40,036 nt of DNA from Chersky-267 sp034666965 (GTDB taxonomy: Bacteria > Chloroflexota > Limnocylindria > Limnocylindrales > CSP1-4). A model generated the notes under the pieces. That model had not been told where the DNA came from. It saw nothing but the letters and a program-made list of their open reading frames with translations, and searched no databases. Of the stretch, positions 23,057 to 31,284 are shown one piece after another. The stretch is from contig JAXDKT010000033.1 in the NCBI GenBank assembly GCA_034666965.1, forward strand, positions 1 to 40,036, given 5' to 3'. Position 1 is the stretch's first letter. Every line of letters begins with the position of its first letter. Made by a program: the position numbers and the translations under genes.

Positions 23057-24283
23057 TCAACTGGCGGCGGAGACCGGCTCCGGCAGGGGCAGCCCGGCGT
23101 CGGCCGCCAGGAGCTCGGCCTTGTCCGTCCGTTCCCAGGGCAGGTCGAGGTCGGGCCGGCCGAAATGACCGTACGCGGCGGTCTGGCGATAGATCGGTCG
23201 GCGCAGGTCCAGGGCGGCGATGATGCTCGCCGGTCGGAGGTCGAAGTTGCGCTCGATGACGGCCAGGATGGCGTCGTCGCCGATCCGTCCGGTCCCGAAC
23301 GAATCGACGCTCAGGCTGATCGGCCGGGCGATGCCGATGCCGTAGGCCACCTCGACCTCGAACCGATCGGCCAGACCGGCCGCGACGACGTTCTTGGCGA
23401 CCCAGCGCGCGGCATAGGCCCCCGACCGGTCGACCTTCGTGGGATCCTTGCCGCTGAACGCGCCGCCCCCGTGGCGGGCCATGCCGCCGTACGAATCGAC
23501 GATGATCTTGCGGCCGGTCAGACCGGCATCGCCCATCGGGCCGCCGGTCACGAACCGTCCGGTCGGGTTGACGTGCATGACCGGGTCCTCGCCGCGCAGC
23601 TCGCGGGGAATGACCGGCAGGATGACCGCCTCGACGATGTCGCTCCGAAGGCGTTCCGTGCGGACGTCCGGATCGTGCTGGCTGGAGACGACCACGGTCC
23701 GCACCCGCTTGGCGACCCCGCGCTCGTACTCGACCGTCACCTGGGTCTTGCCATCGGGTCGGAGACCCGTCAGCTGGCCGCTCTTGCGGGCCTCGGCGAG
23801 GCGGCGCGCCATGCGATGGGCCAGGGCGATCGGCAGCGGCATGAGCTCAGGCGTCTCGCGGCAGGCGAACCCGAACATCATCCCCTGGTCGCCCGCACCG
23901 AGCTCCATCGACGGAACCGTCGCGGTCCGGACCTCGAGGGCGTTGTCGACGCCCAGGGCGATGTCGGGCGACTGCTCCTTGACGCTGACCAGGGTCCCGC
24001 AGGTCAGGTAGTCGAAGCCGTACTCGGCCTTGGTGTAGCCGATCTCCCGGACCGTGTCGCGGACGATCGCCTGGAAGTCGATATAGGTCGTGGTCGAGAT
24101 CTCGCCCAGGACCAGGACCAGGCCGGTCGTGGTCGCCGTCTCGCAGGCCACACGGGCCTCGGGGTCGCTGGCGATGATCGCGTCCAGGATCGCATCCGAG
24201 ATCTGGTCGCACATCTTGTCCGGATGGCCCTCGGTGACCGATTCGGACGTAAACAGATACTGGCTGGCTTCGACGGTGCTCAT
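23057..24283 (-). CDS. metK: S-adenosylmethionine synthase
   Basis: MetK makes SAM from methionine and ATP in the cytoplasm. The 408-residue protein has FTSESVTEGHPDK (11-23), the active-site GAGDQGMMFGFA, a GGPMGDAGLTGRKIIVDSYG segment and the ATP-binding loop HGGGAFSGKDPTKVDRS, all standard. The ATG at 24283 (MSTVEASQYLF) is at the usual family start; an ATG 18 bases upstream is possible. No ribosome site precedes it; a TAGGCT box ends 8 bases upstream, so the message may be leaderless. It diverges from the kynureninase gene. The two ABC transporter genes lie downstream on the same strand. Confidence 0.96.
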   Translation of the reverse strand: MSTVEASQYLFTSESVTEGHPDKMCDQISDAILDAIIASDPEARVACETATTTGLVLVLGEISTTTYIDFQAIVRDTVREIGYTKAEYGFDYLTCGTLVSVKEQSPDIALGVDNALEVRTATVPSMELGAGDQGMMFGFACRETPELMPLPIALAHRMARRLAEARKSGQLTGLRPDGKTQVTVEYERGVAKRVRTVVVSSQHDPDVRTERLRSDIVEAVILPVIPRELRGEDPVMHVNPTGRFVTGGPMGDAGLTGRKIIVDSYGGMARHGGGAFSGKDPTKVDRSGAYAARWVAKNVVAAGLADRFEVEVAYGIGIARPISLSVDSFGTGRIGDDAILAVIERNFDLRPASIIAALDLRRPIYRQTAAYGHFGRPDLDLPWERTDKAELLAADAGLPLPEPVSAAS

Positions 24284-24341
24284 CGGCTGGAAGCCTAGCA
24301 TGACCCCCCACCGCCCCGGCGCCACGTGCCAGACTCCGGTC

Positions 24342-25559
24342 GTGCAGCCCATCGGATCCCACTCGGCGCGGGCACGGGCGCTGGACGACGCCGACCCGCT
24401 GGCCGAGTTCAGGTCGCGCTTCGTGATCGACGATCCGGACCTCGTCTACCTCGACGGCAACTCGCTGGGACGGCTGCCGCGGGCGACCGTCGCCCGCCTC
24501 GATCGGCTGGTTCGCGACGAGTGGGGTGGCTCGCTGGTTCGCGGTTGGGACGACTGGATCGACGCGCCGGCACGGGTCGGCGAGCTGATCGGCGGCCGGC
24601 TCCTCGGCGCCCAGCCGGATGAGACGATCGTGGGCGACTCGACCACGGTCAACCTCTACCGGCTGGCCCTGGCCGCCCTCGAGGCGCGGCCGAACCGGTC
24701 GACCGTGATCGTGCCGCGCGACGAGTTCCCGACCGACCGCTACGTGCTCGAGCGCCTGTCGGCGACGCGCGGGCTGGAGATCCGCTGGCTCGATTCGGAC
24801 CCCGTCGAGGGTCTGACGTCGGATGACCTCGCGGCCGTCCTCGACGACGACGTCGGCCTGGTCCTGCTGTCGCTGGTCAACTACCGCTCAGCGGCCCTGC
24901 TCGACCCGGCGGCCATCACCGCGCTCGCCCACGCCGCCGGGGCGCTGATCCTGTGGGACCTCAGCCACGCCGCCGGCTCGGTGCCGGTCGACCTCGAGGC
25001 CGCCGGGGCGGACCTCGCCGTCGGGTGCACCTACAAGTACCTCAACGGTGGCCCGGGAGCGCCCGCGTTCCTGTACGTCCGGCGCAGCCGCCAGTCCGAG
25101 CTCCGGAACCCGATCGGGGGTTGGTTCGGACAGCGGGACCAGTTCGCGATGGGCCCCCGCTACGACCCGCAACCCGGTATTCGCGGCTGGCTGGCGGGGA
25201 CGCCGCCGATCCCTGCTCTGGCCGCCGTGGAAGAGGGCGTCCGGCTGACCGCCGAGGCGGGCATCGCCGCGATCCGGACCAAGGGCGTCGCCCTGACCGA
25301 GTTCGCCATCGAGCTCCTGGACGAGCGCCTGGCGCCCCTCGGGTGCACGCTGGGCAGCCCGCGCGACCCGGCCCGACGCGGCGCCCACGTGGCCATCCGC
25401 CATCCCGCCGCCCGGGAGCTCACCACGGCCCTCATCGAGCGCGGCGTGGTGCCCGACTTCCGCGAGCCCGACTCGATCCGGTTCGGCCTGCCGCCGCTGA
25501 CCACGAGCTTCGCCGACGTGGCAACGGGCGTCGAGCGCCTGGGCGAGCTTCTCGACTGA
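24342..25559 (+). CDS. kynU: Kynureninase
   Basis: A PLP enzyme of about 405 residues cleaving kynurenine or 3-hydroxykynurenine to anthranilate or 3-hydroxyanthranilate and alanine. It contains VYLDGNSLGRLP, EWGGSLVRGWDDWID, LSLVNYRSAALLD, LWDLSHAAGSVPVDL and CTYKYLNGGPGAPAF, where K232 is the PLP-binding lysine, then NPIGGWFGQRDQFAM; this matches kynureninase along its length. The start is the GTG at 24342 or the ATG at 24300. The GTG is preferred because the conserved region begins shortly after it and more room is left for divergent promoters with metK. No other kynurenine-pathway gene is in the window. It converges on the antiporter gene with only 3 bases between stops. Confidence 0.9.
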   Translation: MQPIGSHSARARALDDADPLAEFRSRFVIDDPDLVYLDGNSLGRLPRATVARLDRLVRDEWGGSLVRGWDDWIDAPARVGELIGGRLLGAQPDETIVGDSTTVNLYRLALAALEARPNRSTVIVPRDEFPTDRYVLERLSATRGLEIRWLDSDPVEGLTSDDLAAVLDDDVGLVLLSLVNYRSAALLDPAAITALAHAAGALILWDLSHAAGSVPVDLEAAGADLAVGCTYKYLNGGPGAPAFLYVRRSRQSELRNPIGGWFGQRDQFAMGPRYDPQPGIRGWLAGTPPIPALAAVEEGVRLTAEAGIAAIRTKGVALTEFAIELLDERLAPLGCTLGSPRDPARRGAHVAIRHPAARELTTALIERGVVPDFREPDSIRFGLPPLTTSFADVATGVERLGELLD

Positions 25560-25562
25560 GGA

Positions 25563-27146
25563 TCAGGCGCCGGCCCGGACGGCCTCGAGGTCGAGGTCGC
25601 GCTCGATGAGCCGCAGCGCGTCGTCGCCGATGACCCCGTCGTCGCGCAGCCGGATCACGGCGTCACGCTGAGCGGCCACCAGGGCGAGCCGGATCTCCTG
25701 GTGCTCCAGGCGTTCCCGGGCGGCGGCGTCGAGGTCAGCGCCGTCCTCGGATTCGGCGGTGTGGGAAAGCTCGTGGTCGAGCTCGGCCCGGAGGTTCTCG
25801 ACCAGCTCGAGGTGATCCGGATACTCGCGGGCGAGCTCTTCGAGCCGCTCGCGAGCGGCATCCGCCGCGGCCTGCCGGGCGATCCGTGCCTCGACCTCCA
25901 GGTCCGAGCCGGACACCACCCCGAGGCGGCGCACGATCAAGGGCAGGGTCAGGCCCTGCCCGACGAGCGTCGCCAGGATCACGCACAGGGTCAGGTAGAT
26001 CAGCACCGGGCGGTCCGGCACCGAGGTCGGCAGCGCCAGGGCCGCCGCCAGCGAGACCACGCCGCGCATGCCCGCCCACGAGATCACGAACACGGCGCCG
26101 GCCGGTGGGTACGGGTCGCGCGCCCGAACCTTTGCGCTCAGCCAGCGCGGCAGGTAGGTCGCCGGGAAGACCCAGGCGATGCGGGCCACGATCACCGTGG
26201 CGCTGATCGTCAGGCCGAGCCCGATCAATTGGGCCGGCGCGAACGCGGTCAGGCCGTGGAGGATCCCCGGCAGCTGGACGCCGATCAGCAGGAACGCGAA
26301 GCCGTTGATCAGGAAGATGAGGACCGACCAGACCCCCGTGCCCATCAGCCGGGCGTTGGGCGACAGGACCCGCGCCGCGTGCCGGCCGACGACGATCCCG
26401 GCGGTGACGACCGCCAGGACGCCACTCACGCCGAGCGTCTCGGCGGGCAGATAGGCGGCAAACGGAGCGAGGAGCGAGAGGACGATCTCGAGGGTCGGGT
26501 CCGAGATGCGCCGCCACAGATAGGTCAGGGTCATGCCCACGAAGTACCCGATCACGACCCCGCCGACCGCCGCGAAGACGAAGGCCGCCCCGGCCTGGAC
26601 GACCGAGAAGGTCCCGAACACCAGCGCCGCGATCGCCGAGCGGTACAGGATCAGCGCCGTGGCGTCGTTGATCAGGCTCTCGCCTTCGAGGATGGTCACG
26701 ATCCGGGGGGCCACGCCCAGTCGCCGGAAGACAGCGGTGGCAGCGACCGCGTCGGGCGGCGCCACGATGGCACCGAACGCGAATGCCGCCGCCCAGCCGA
26801 TCTCGGGCAGCAGGGCATGGGCCACGACGCCGACGACGACCGTCGTGAACAGGACCAGGCCGACCGCCAGCAGGCCGATCGGGCGCAGGTTGGCCTTGAA
26901 GTCGCGGATCGGCGTGAAGTACCCCGCGCCGAACAGGATCGGCGGGAGGAACAGGACGAAGACGAGCTCGGGCGGAAGCTCAACCGCGGGCGGCGTGGGA
27001 ATCGCCGCCAGGATCAGGCCGAGGGCCAGCCCCCCGAGGACCAGGACGATCGGATACGCGACCCCGATCCGGCGGGCCACGAACGCCAGCACCGTGGCGA
27101 TGACCAGCAGCAGGAGGACCAGCTCGATGGCGGCGGTCGGGTCCAT
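25563..27146 (-). CDS. CPA1-family Na+/H+ antiporter
   Basis: A 527-residue cation/proton antiporter. The first 400 residues hold about 12 hydrophobic segments with the family motifs FLPPILFGAGY, GAIVAPPDAVAATAV (126-140, transport aspartate D132) and ILEGESLINDATALILYR (152-169), then SWAGMRGVVSLAAALALP. The remaining 120 residues form a charged cytoplasmic tail with predicted helices (EELAREYPDHLELVENL), as in the CvrA/YjcE type. It exports Na+ or K+ in exchange for protons, aiding pH and salt balance. It is transcribed alone, 66 bases after the ahcY stop. Confidence 0.92.
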   Translation of the reverse strand: MDPTAAIELVLLLLVIATVLAFVARRIGVAYPIVLVLGGLALGLILAAIPTPPAVELPPELVFVLFLPPILFGAGYFTPIRDFKANLRPIGLLAVGLVLFTTVVVGVVAHALLPEIGWAAAFAFGAIVAPPDAVAATAVFRRLGVAPRIVTILEGESLINDATALILYRSAIAALVFGTFSVVQAGAAFVFAAVGGVVIGYFVGMTLTYLWRRISDPTLEIVLSLLAPFAAYLPAETLGVSGVLAVVTAGIVVGRHAARVLSPNARLMGTGVWSVLIFLINGFAFLLIGVQLPGILHGLTAFAPAQLIGLGLTISATVIVARIAWVFPATYLPRWLSAKVRARDPYPPAGAVFVISWAGMRGVVSLAAALALPTSVPDRPVLIYLTLCVILATLVGQGLTLPLIVRRLGVVSGSDLEVEARIARQAAADAARERLEELAREYPDHLELVENLRAELDHELSHTAESEDGADLDAAARERLEHQEIRLALVAAQRDAVIRLRDDGVIGDDALRLIERDLDLEAVRAGA

Positions 27147-27212
27147 CAGCCGGTCAGCCGCCCGAGCGCCGGGTGGCGATCAGCCCCTCGATGCTGCGGC
27201 CACCAGCGGACG

Positions 27213-28490
27213 CTAGGTGCCGTGCTGCCACGACGCGACGTAGGCCGCCTGCTCGGCGGTCATCGGCTCGAGCTCGATGCCCATCGCGGCCAGCTTGAGT
27301 CGGGCGACCTCGGCATCGATGGCCTCCGGGACGACGTAGACCCGGTCCTCGAGCTCGCCGTGGTGCGCGGCGATGTACTCGGCCGAGAGGGCCTGGTTGG
27401 CGAAGCTCATGTCCATGACCGCGGCCGGATGACCCTCGGCTGCGCTGAGATTGACCAGCCGACCCTCGGCGATCAGGTTGACCCGCTTGCCGCCGATGTC
27501 GAACTCCTGGACGTGGTCGCGGACCTCGCGCACGTGGCCCTCGGCCATCTCGCGCAGGGCGGTCAGGTCCAGCTCGGCGTCGAAGTGGCCGCTGTTGGCC
27601 ATGATCGCGCCGTCGCGCATCGCCGCGAAGTGCTCGCGCCGGAAGACGTTGAGGTTGCCGGTCGCGGTCACGAACAGCTCGCCCCAGGCGGCGGCCTGGC
27701 TGTGGGTCATCACCAGGAAGCCGTCCATCAGCGCTTCCAGGGCGCGGACCGGGTCGACCTCGACCACCGCCACGTGGGCGCCGTGGCCGGCCATCCGGGA
27801 GGCGATCCCCTTGCCCACCCAGCCGTAGCCGGCGATGACCACCTGCCGCCCGGCGATGAGGATGTTCGTCGCGCGCAGGATCCCGTCAATCGTCGATTGG
27901 CCGGTCCCGTAGCGGTTGTCGAACAGATGCTTGGTCTGGGCCTCGTTGACCGCGACGACTGGAAAGCGCAGGGCGCCGTCAGCGGCCATGGCCTTGAGCC
28001 GGATGACCCCGGTGGTCGTCTCCTCGGTCCCGGCCAGGACCTCGGCCACCTGCTCGGGGCGTTCCGCGTGGAGCAGCGACACCAGGTCGCAGCCGTCATC
28101 CATGGTCAGCTGCGGGTGGGTGTCGGCGAGCGCGTTGAGATGGGCGTAATACGTGTCCCGATCCTCGCCGCGGCGGGCGAAGCAGGCGATCCCGTAGACC
28201 GCCACCAGCGCCGCAGCCACGTCGTCCTTGGTCGACAGCGGGTTCGAGGCGGCGAGGACCACCTCGGCGCCGCCGGCCTTGAGGGTGCGCATCAGGTTGG
28301 CCGTCTCCGTCGTCACGTGGAGACAGGCTCCGATCCGAAGCCCGGCCAGCGGGCGCTCGCGCTCGAACCGCTGACGGATCAGCCGGAGGACCGGCATCTC
28401 GCGCTCGGCCCACTCGATCCGGCGCACACCCTCGGCGGCCATGGTCAAGTCCGTGACATCGTGCGGCGGAAGGTCGGTGGTCGTGGTCAT
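27213..28490 (-). CDS. ahcY: Adenosylhomocysteinase
   Basis: AhcY hydrolyses S-adenosylhomocysteine to adenosine and homocysteine using bound NAD. The 425-residue protein contains HVTTETANLMRTLKAGGAEVVLAAS, the substrate-region aspartates DDG (131-133), FDNRYGTGQSTIDGI and the NAD-binding GYGWVGKG (221-228), then VMTHSQAAAWGELFVTATGN. It lacks the C-terminal Lys/Tyr tail of the long bacterial and eukaryotic enzymes and so resembles the shorter archaeal/Thermotoga type. The ATG at 28490 overlaps the upstream GNAT gene stop (ATGA). It ends the long minus-strand series that also carries mtnA and apt. Confidence 0.95.
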   Translation of the reverse strand: MTTTTDLPPHDVTDLTMAAEGVRRIEWAEREMPVLRLIRQRFERERPLAGLRIGACLHVTTETANLMRTLKAGGAEVVLAASNPLSTKDDVAAALVAVYGIACFARRGEDRDTYYAHLNALADTHPQLTMDDGCDLVSLLHAERPEQVAEVLAGTEETTTGVIRLKAMAADGALRFPVVAVNEAQTKHLFDNRYGTGQSTIDGILRATNILIAGRQVVIAGYGWVGKGIASRMAGHGAHVAVVEVDPVRALEALMDGFLVMTHSQAAAWGELFVTATGNLNVFRREHFAAMRDGAIMANSGHFDAELDLTALREMAEGHVREVRDHVQEFDIGGKRVNLIAEGRLVNLSAAEGHPAAVMDMSFANQALSAEYIAAHHGELEDRVYVVPEAIDAEVARLKLAAMGIELEPMTAEQAAYVASWQHGT

Positions 28491-29359
28491 CGGGACGGGT
28501 GCTCCTTGGGCGCGGACAGGAAACGGCGCAGCGGACCGGGCAGTCCGGGCCAGGGCGAGCCCAGCCGGTGGGCCAGGCGCTCTTCGAAGCGGACGTGCTC
28601 GACGTAGCCCAGCCGGCGATACGCCTGGAGCGCCGGGGGGTTGTCCGAGCGAACGTTGAGGACGACCTGATCGCAGGTCCGCAGCAAGTCGGCCGTCACC
28701 GCGCCGGTCGTGGCCGTGGCGTAGCCTCGGCCGCGGAACTCGTGGTGGGTGAGGACGTTGCCGACGACCGCCAGCCGGGCGTCCTGGCTGATGACGTGAG
28801 TTCCGGCGGCCGCCACGAGGCGCCCGCCAACACGCAGCCCGTAGTAGACCCCTCCGGAGATGGCGGAGGCCGGCAGCCACGACGCGAAGCCGAGCTGGTA
28901 GAGCCGGTTCAGGTCGGCGATCTCGACTGGCAGCAGGCGGCGAACATCGGCCGGGTAGGGCCGGAAGGTCGAGCGGTCCACCCACATCCGGACCATCGGC
29001 GGCCCGGGATCGAGGCGATACTGGCCGGCCACCGCGTCGAGCGAGCCGGGCAGTGCGGCGACGTAGGCCGCCCGCGGCTTGACCACGTCGCGCAGGATCG
29101 AATCGATCCCGCCGTCGTTACCCATCACGAACAGGGGCTGCGGCGATAGCCCGGCATACTCGAGGGCCACCGCCACGAGCTCGTCGCCCTCGTAGGCGGC
29201 GCCCCACCGGGTCCGGGCGAACTCGCGGTCGTCGAGGTCGCAGATGGCATAGGCGGAGAACAGCCGATCGCGCTCGAGGAAGTCGCGCAGCGCGCGGCGA
29301 TCGGTGGTCGTCCGGGCGACGACAGCGTCGCGCCCACCGCGGATGGCGATCGTGGCCAT
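28487..29359 (-). CDS. GNAT-family N-acetyltransferase
   Basis: A 290-residue protein with a C-terminal GNAT domain. The acetyl-CoA loop reads RGRGYATATTGAV (209-221), preceded by the strand LAVVGNVLTHHEF and followed by VVLNVRSDNPPALQAYRRLGYVEHVRFEE. The N-terminal 140 residues (LRDFLERDRLFSAYAICDL, then GPPMVRMWVDR) form a second domain related to GNAT-like proteins found in this kind of two-domain acetyltransferase. Substrate unknown. It is wedged between mtnA (one-base overlap, TGATG) and ahcY (ATGA), so it is translated with SAM-recycling enzymes, which makes a role on a metabolite of that pathway possible but unproven. Confidence 0.88.
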   Translation of the reverse strand: MATIAIRGGRDAVVARTTTDRRALRDFLERDRLFSAYAICDLDDREFARTRWGAAYEGDELVAVALEYAGLSPQPLFVMGNDGGIDSILRDVVKPRAAYVAALPGSLDAVAGQYRLDPGPPMVRMWVDRSTFRPYPADVRRLLPVEIADLNRLYQLGFASWLPASAISGGVYYGLRVGGRLVAAAGTHVISQDARLAVVGNVLTHHEFRGRGYATATTGAVTADLLRTCDQVVLNVRSDNPPALQAYRRLGYVEHVRFEERLAHRLGSPWPGLPGPLRRFLSAPKEHPSR

Positions 29360-30705
29360 CAGGCGTTCACCGCCGACGCGCTCCGCGCTCGCTTGGCCTC
29401 GACCGCCGCGGCCAGAGCCGGGCCGAACGGTGCCACGAGCGCACCCTCCTCGGTCACAACGGCCGAAATCAGCTCCGCCGGGGTGACGTCGAAGGCCGGG
29501 TTCCAGACGGTGGCCCCGGGCGGCGCGATCCGGACTCCGCCGAAGGCGAGGACCTCGCTCGGCGAGCGCTCCTCGATCGGGATGGCCTGGCCGTCGGGGG
29601 TCTCCAGGTCGACCGAACTGATCGGCGCGCAAACGTAGAACGGGACGCGATGTCGGGCGGCCAGGGCGGCCAGGGGATAGGTCCCGATCTTGTTGGCCGT
29701 GTCGCCGTTGGCCGCCACCCGGTCAGCCCCGACCAGGACCGCATCGATGGTCCCCGACGCGAGCAGCGCACCCGCCGCGACGTCGGCGATCAGCGTGTAC
29801 GGCACGCCGGCCTGCTCGAGCTCCCAGGCGGTCAGGCGGGCACCCTGGAGGTACGGTCGGGTCTCGTCCACGTAGACGTGGATCTGGCGCCCGGCATGAA
29901 CGGCCGCCTGGACCACCCCGAGGGCGGTCCCAAACTGGCCCGCCGCCAACGGCCCCGTGTTGCAGTGGGTGAGGACCCGGAGCGGCCGATCGACGGGGAC
30001 CGGCAGGCGGGCCAGCCCGTGCTCGGCGAGCAAACTGTGGTCGCGGGTCGCCTCGGCGCAGATGGCGTCGGCCTCGAGCCACAACGCGTCGGCGATGATC
30101 GAGCCGTCGTCCTGGAGCGATCCGACCGCCTCCATCCGGGCCAGCATTCGATCCACCGCCCAGCCTAGATTGACCGCCGTCGGCCGGGCGTCGCGCAGGG
30201 CGGTGGCCGCGGCCCGGATCGTGGCCCGTCGAGCGAACGGCTTGAGCTCGATCGCGCGACGTGCGGTGAGGGCCAACCCATACGCCGCCGCCTGACCGAT
30301 GGCCGGAGCACCGCGCACGACCATCTCGCGGATCGCCCAGGCGACATCCGCGCCCGTCCGGCATTCGATCTCGGCGATCCTCGCCGGGAGCTGGCGCTGG
30401 TCGACCAGGATGAGCCGGTCGGTGTCCAGTCGAAACGCGGTCCGGAAGCCGCGCGCCGGCCGGTCGCCGAGCGCGGCCGCGTCCTGGTCCGCCGCGAGCT
30501 CCGTGGCGATGGCATCCGGATCGAGGATGGCGCTGGCCGCCTGGATCGACTGCTGCTGGAGCGCATTGGCCGCGCCGACGACCGTGGCGGTGGCCTGGAA
30601 GACGTCAGCCGCGAGTTGGCGGAAGAATCGCCGCCGACCGACGTCGACGCCCGCCGGCGCGGCGCCGTCGACTTCGGTGCGAGCGTCCGGGCTGCCTTCG
30701 GCCAT
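29359..30705 (-). CDS. mtnA: S-methyl-5-thioribose-1-phosphate isomerase with N-terminal extension
   Basis: MtnA converts methylthioribose-1-phosphate to methylthioribulose-1-phosphate in methionine salvage. The conserved enzyme begins near residue 92 (RLDTDRLILVDQRQLP) and has VVRGAPAIGQAAAYGLAL, THCNTGPLA with catalytic C248, and VGADRVAANGDTANKIGTYPLA with D328. The first 90 residues are not part of the usual enzyme: they contain GRRRFFRQLAADVFQATATV (23-42), which resembles a twin-arginine motif followed by a weakly hydrophobic helix, and then an alpha-helical QQQSIQAASAIL. The ATG at 30705 is 8 bases after the apt stop; later in-frame starts would cut into this extension. The same fold includes related sugar-phosphate isomerases. 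Confidence 0.92.
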   Translation of the reverse strand: MAEGSPDARTEVDGAAPAGVDVGRRRFFRQLAADVFQATATVVGAANALQQQSIQAASAILDPDAIATELAADQDAAALGDRPARGFRTAFRLDTDRLILVDQRQLPARIAEIECRTGADVAWAIREMVVRGAPAIGQAAAYGLALTARRAIELKPFARRATIRAAATALRDARPTAVNLGWAVDRMLARMEAVGSLQDDGSIIADALWLEADAICAEATRDHSLLAEHGLARLPVPVDRPLRVLTHCNTGPLAAGQFGTALGVVQAAVHAGRQIHVYVDETRPYLQGARLTAWELEQAGVPYTLIADVAAGALLASGTIDAVLVGADRVAANGDTANKIGTYPLAALAARHRVPFYVCAPISSVDLETPDGQAIPIEERSPSEVLAFGGVRIAPPGATVWNPAFDVTPAELISAVVTEEGALVAPFGPALAAAVEAKRARSASAVNA

Positions 30706-30713
30706 GGTCGGGC

Positions 30714-31241
30714 TCAGTACCGAATGACGCTCTCGACGCGATGGCCCTGGAGCCGGTCGCGACCCTTGAGGAAGTCGAGCTCGACCAAGAATCCCAGGCC
30801 CACGACCTCGCCCTGCAGCCGCTCCACCAGCTCGATCGTCCCGTGGACCGTCCCGCCGGTGGCCAGCAGGTCGTCGACGATCAGGACCCGCTGGCCCGGC
30901 TCGATGGCGTCGCGATGGATCTCGAGCGTGTTCGAGCCGTACTCGAGGGCGTATTCGACGGTGATCGTCTCGGCCGGGAGCTTGCCCAGCTTGCGCACGG
31001 GGACGAGGCCAGCGCCGAGCTGGTAGGCCATCGGAGCGCTGAAGATGAACCCGCGCGACTCCATGCCCACGACCAGGTCGATCTTCTCGTCGCGATACGG
31101 AGCGAGCATCAGGTCGATCGCCGCACGATAGGCCTCGGGATCCTTGAGCATGGTCGTGATGTCATAGAACAAGATCCCGGGCTTGGGAAAGTCCGGGATC
31201 TCGCGGATCTTGGCACGCAGATCCTCGGCGGTCGCGGTCAT
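30714..31241 (-). CDS. apt: Adenine phosphoribosyltransferase
   Basis: Apt salvages adenine with PRPP to AMP. The 175-residue protein shows IREIPDFPKPGILFYDIT at the start, VGMESRGFIFSAPMAYQLG, KLGKLPAETITVEYALEYG and the PRPP-binding loop VLIVDDLLATGGT, all diagnostic. The ATG at 31241 matches the family start and has GAGGAG upstream at a somewhat long distance. It lies next to mtnA, where it would reuse adenine released from methylthioadenosine. The 43 bases between it and the MFS gene hold no clear terminator. Confidence 0.96.
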   Translation of the reverse strand: MTATAEDLRAKIREIPDFPKPGILFYDITTMLKDPEAYRAAIDLMLAPYRDEKIDLVVGMESRGFIFSAPMAYQLGAGLVPVRKLGKLPAETITVEYALEYGSNTLEIHRDAIEPGQRVLIVDDLLATGGTVHGTIELVERLQGEVVGLGFLVELDFLKGRDRLQGHRVESVIRY

Positions 31242-31284
31242 TCGAGAAGCGCTCCTCAGGGCGGCCACGATGGCAGGCGCCAGT

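Noticed and set aside
24284..24341. Possible SAM riboswitch before metK
   Set aside because: Only 58 bases separate metK from the divergent gene, too short for a SAM aptamer, and no SAM-riboswitch core motif is visible.
25701..28607. A 968-codon open frame on the plus strand
   Set aside because: It runs antisense to the antiporter and ahcY genes, is rich in Arg/Gln/Asp/Gly low-complexity sequence and has no family features. It is expected from high-GC codon bias.
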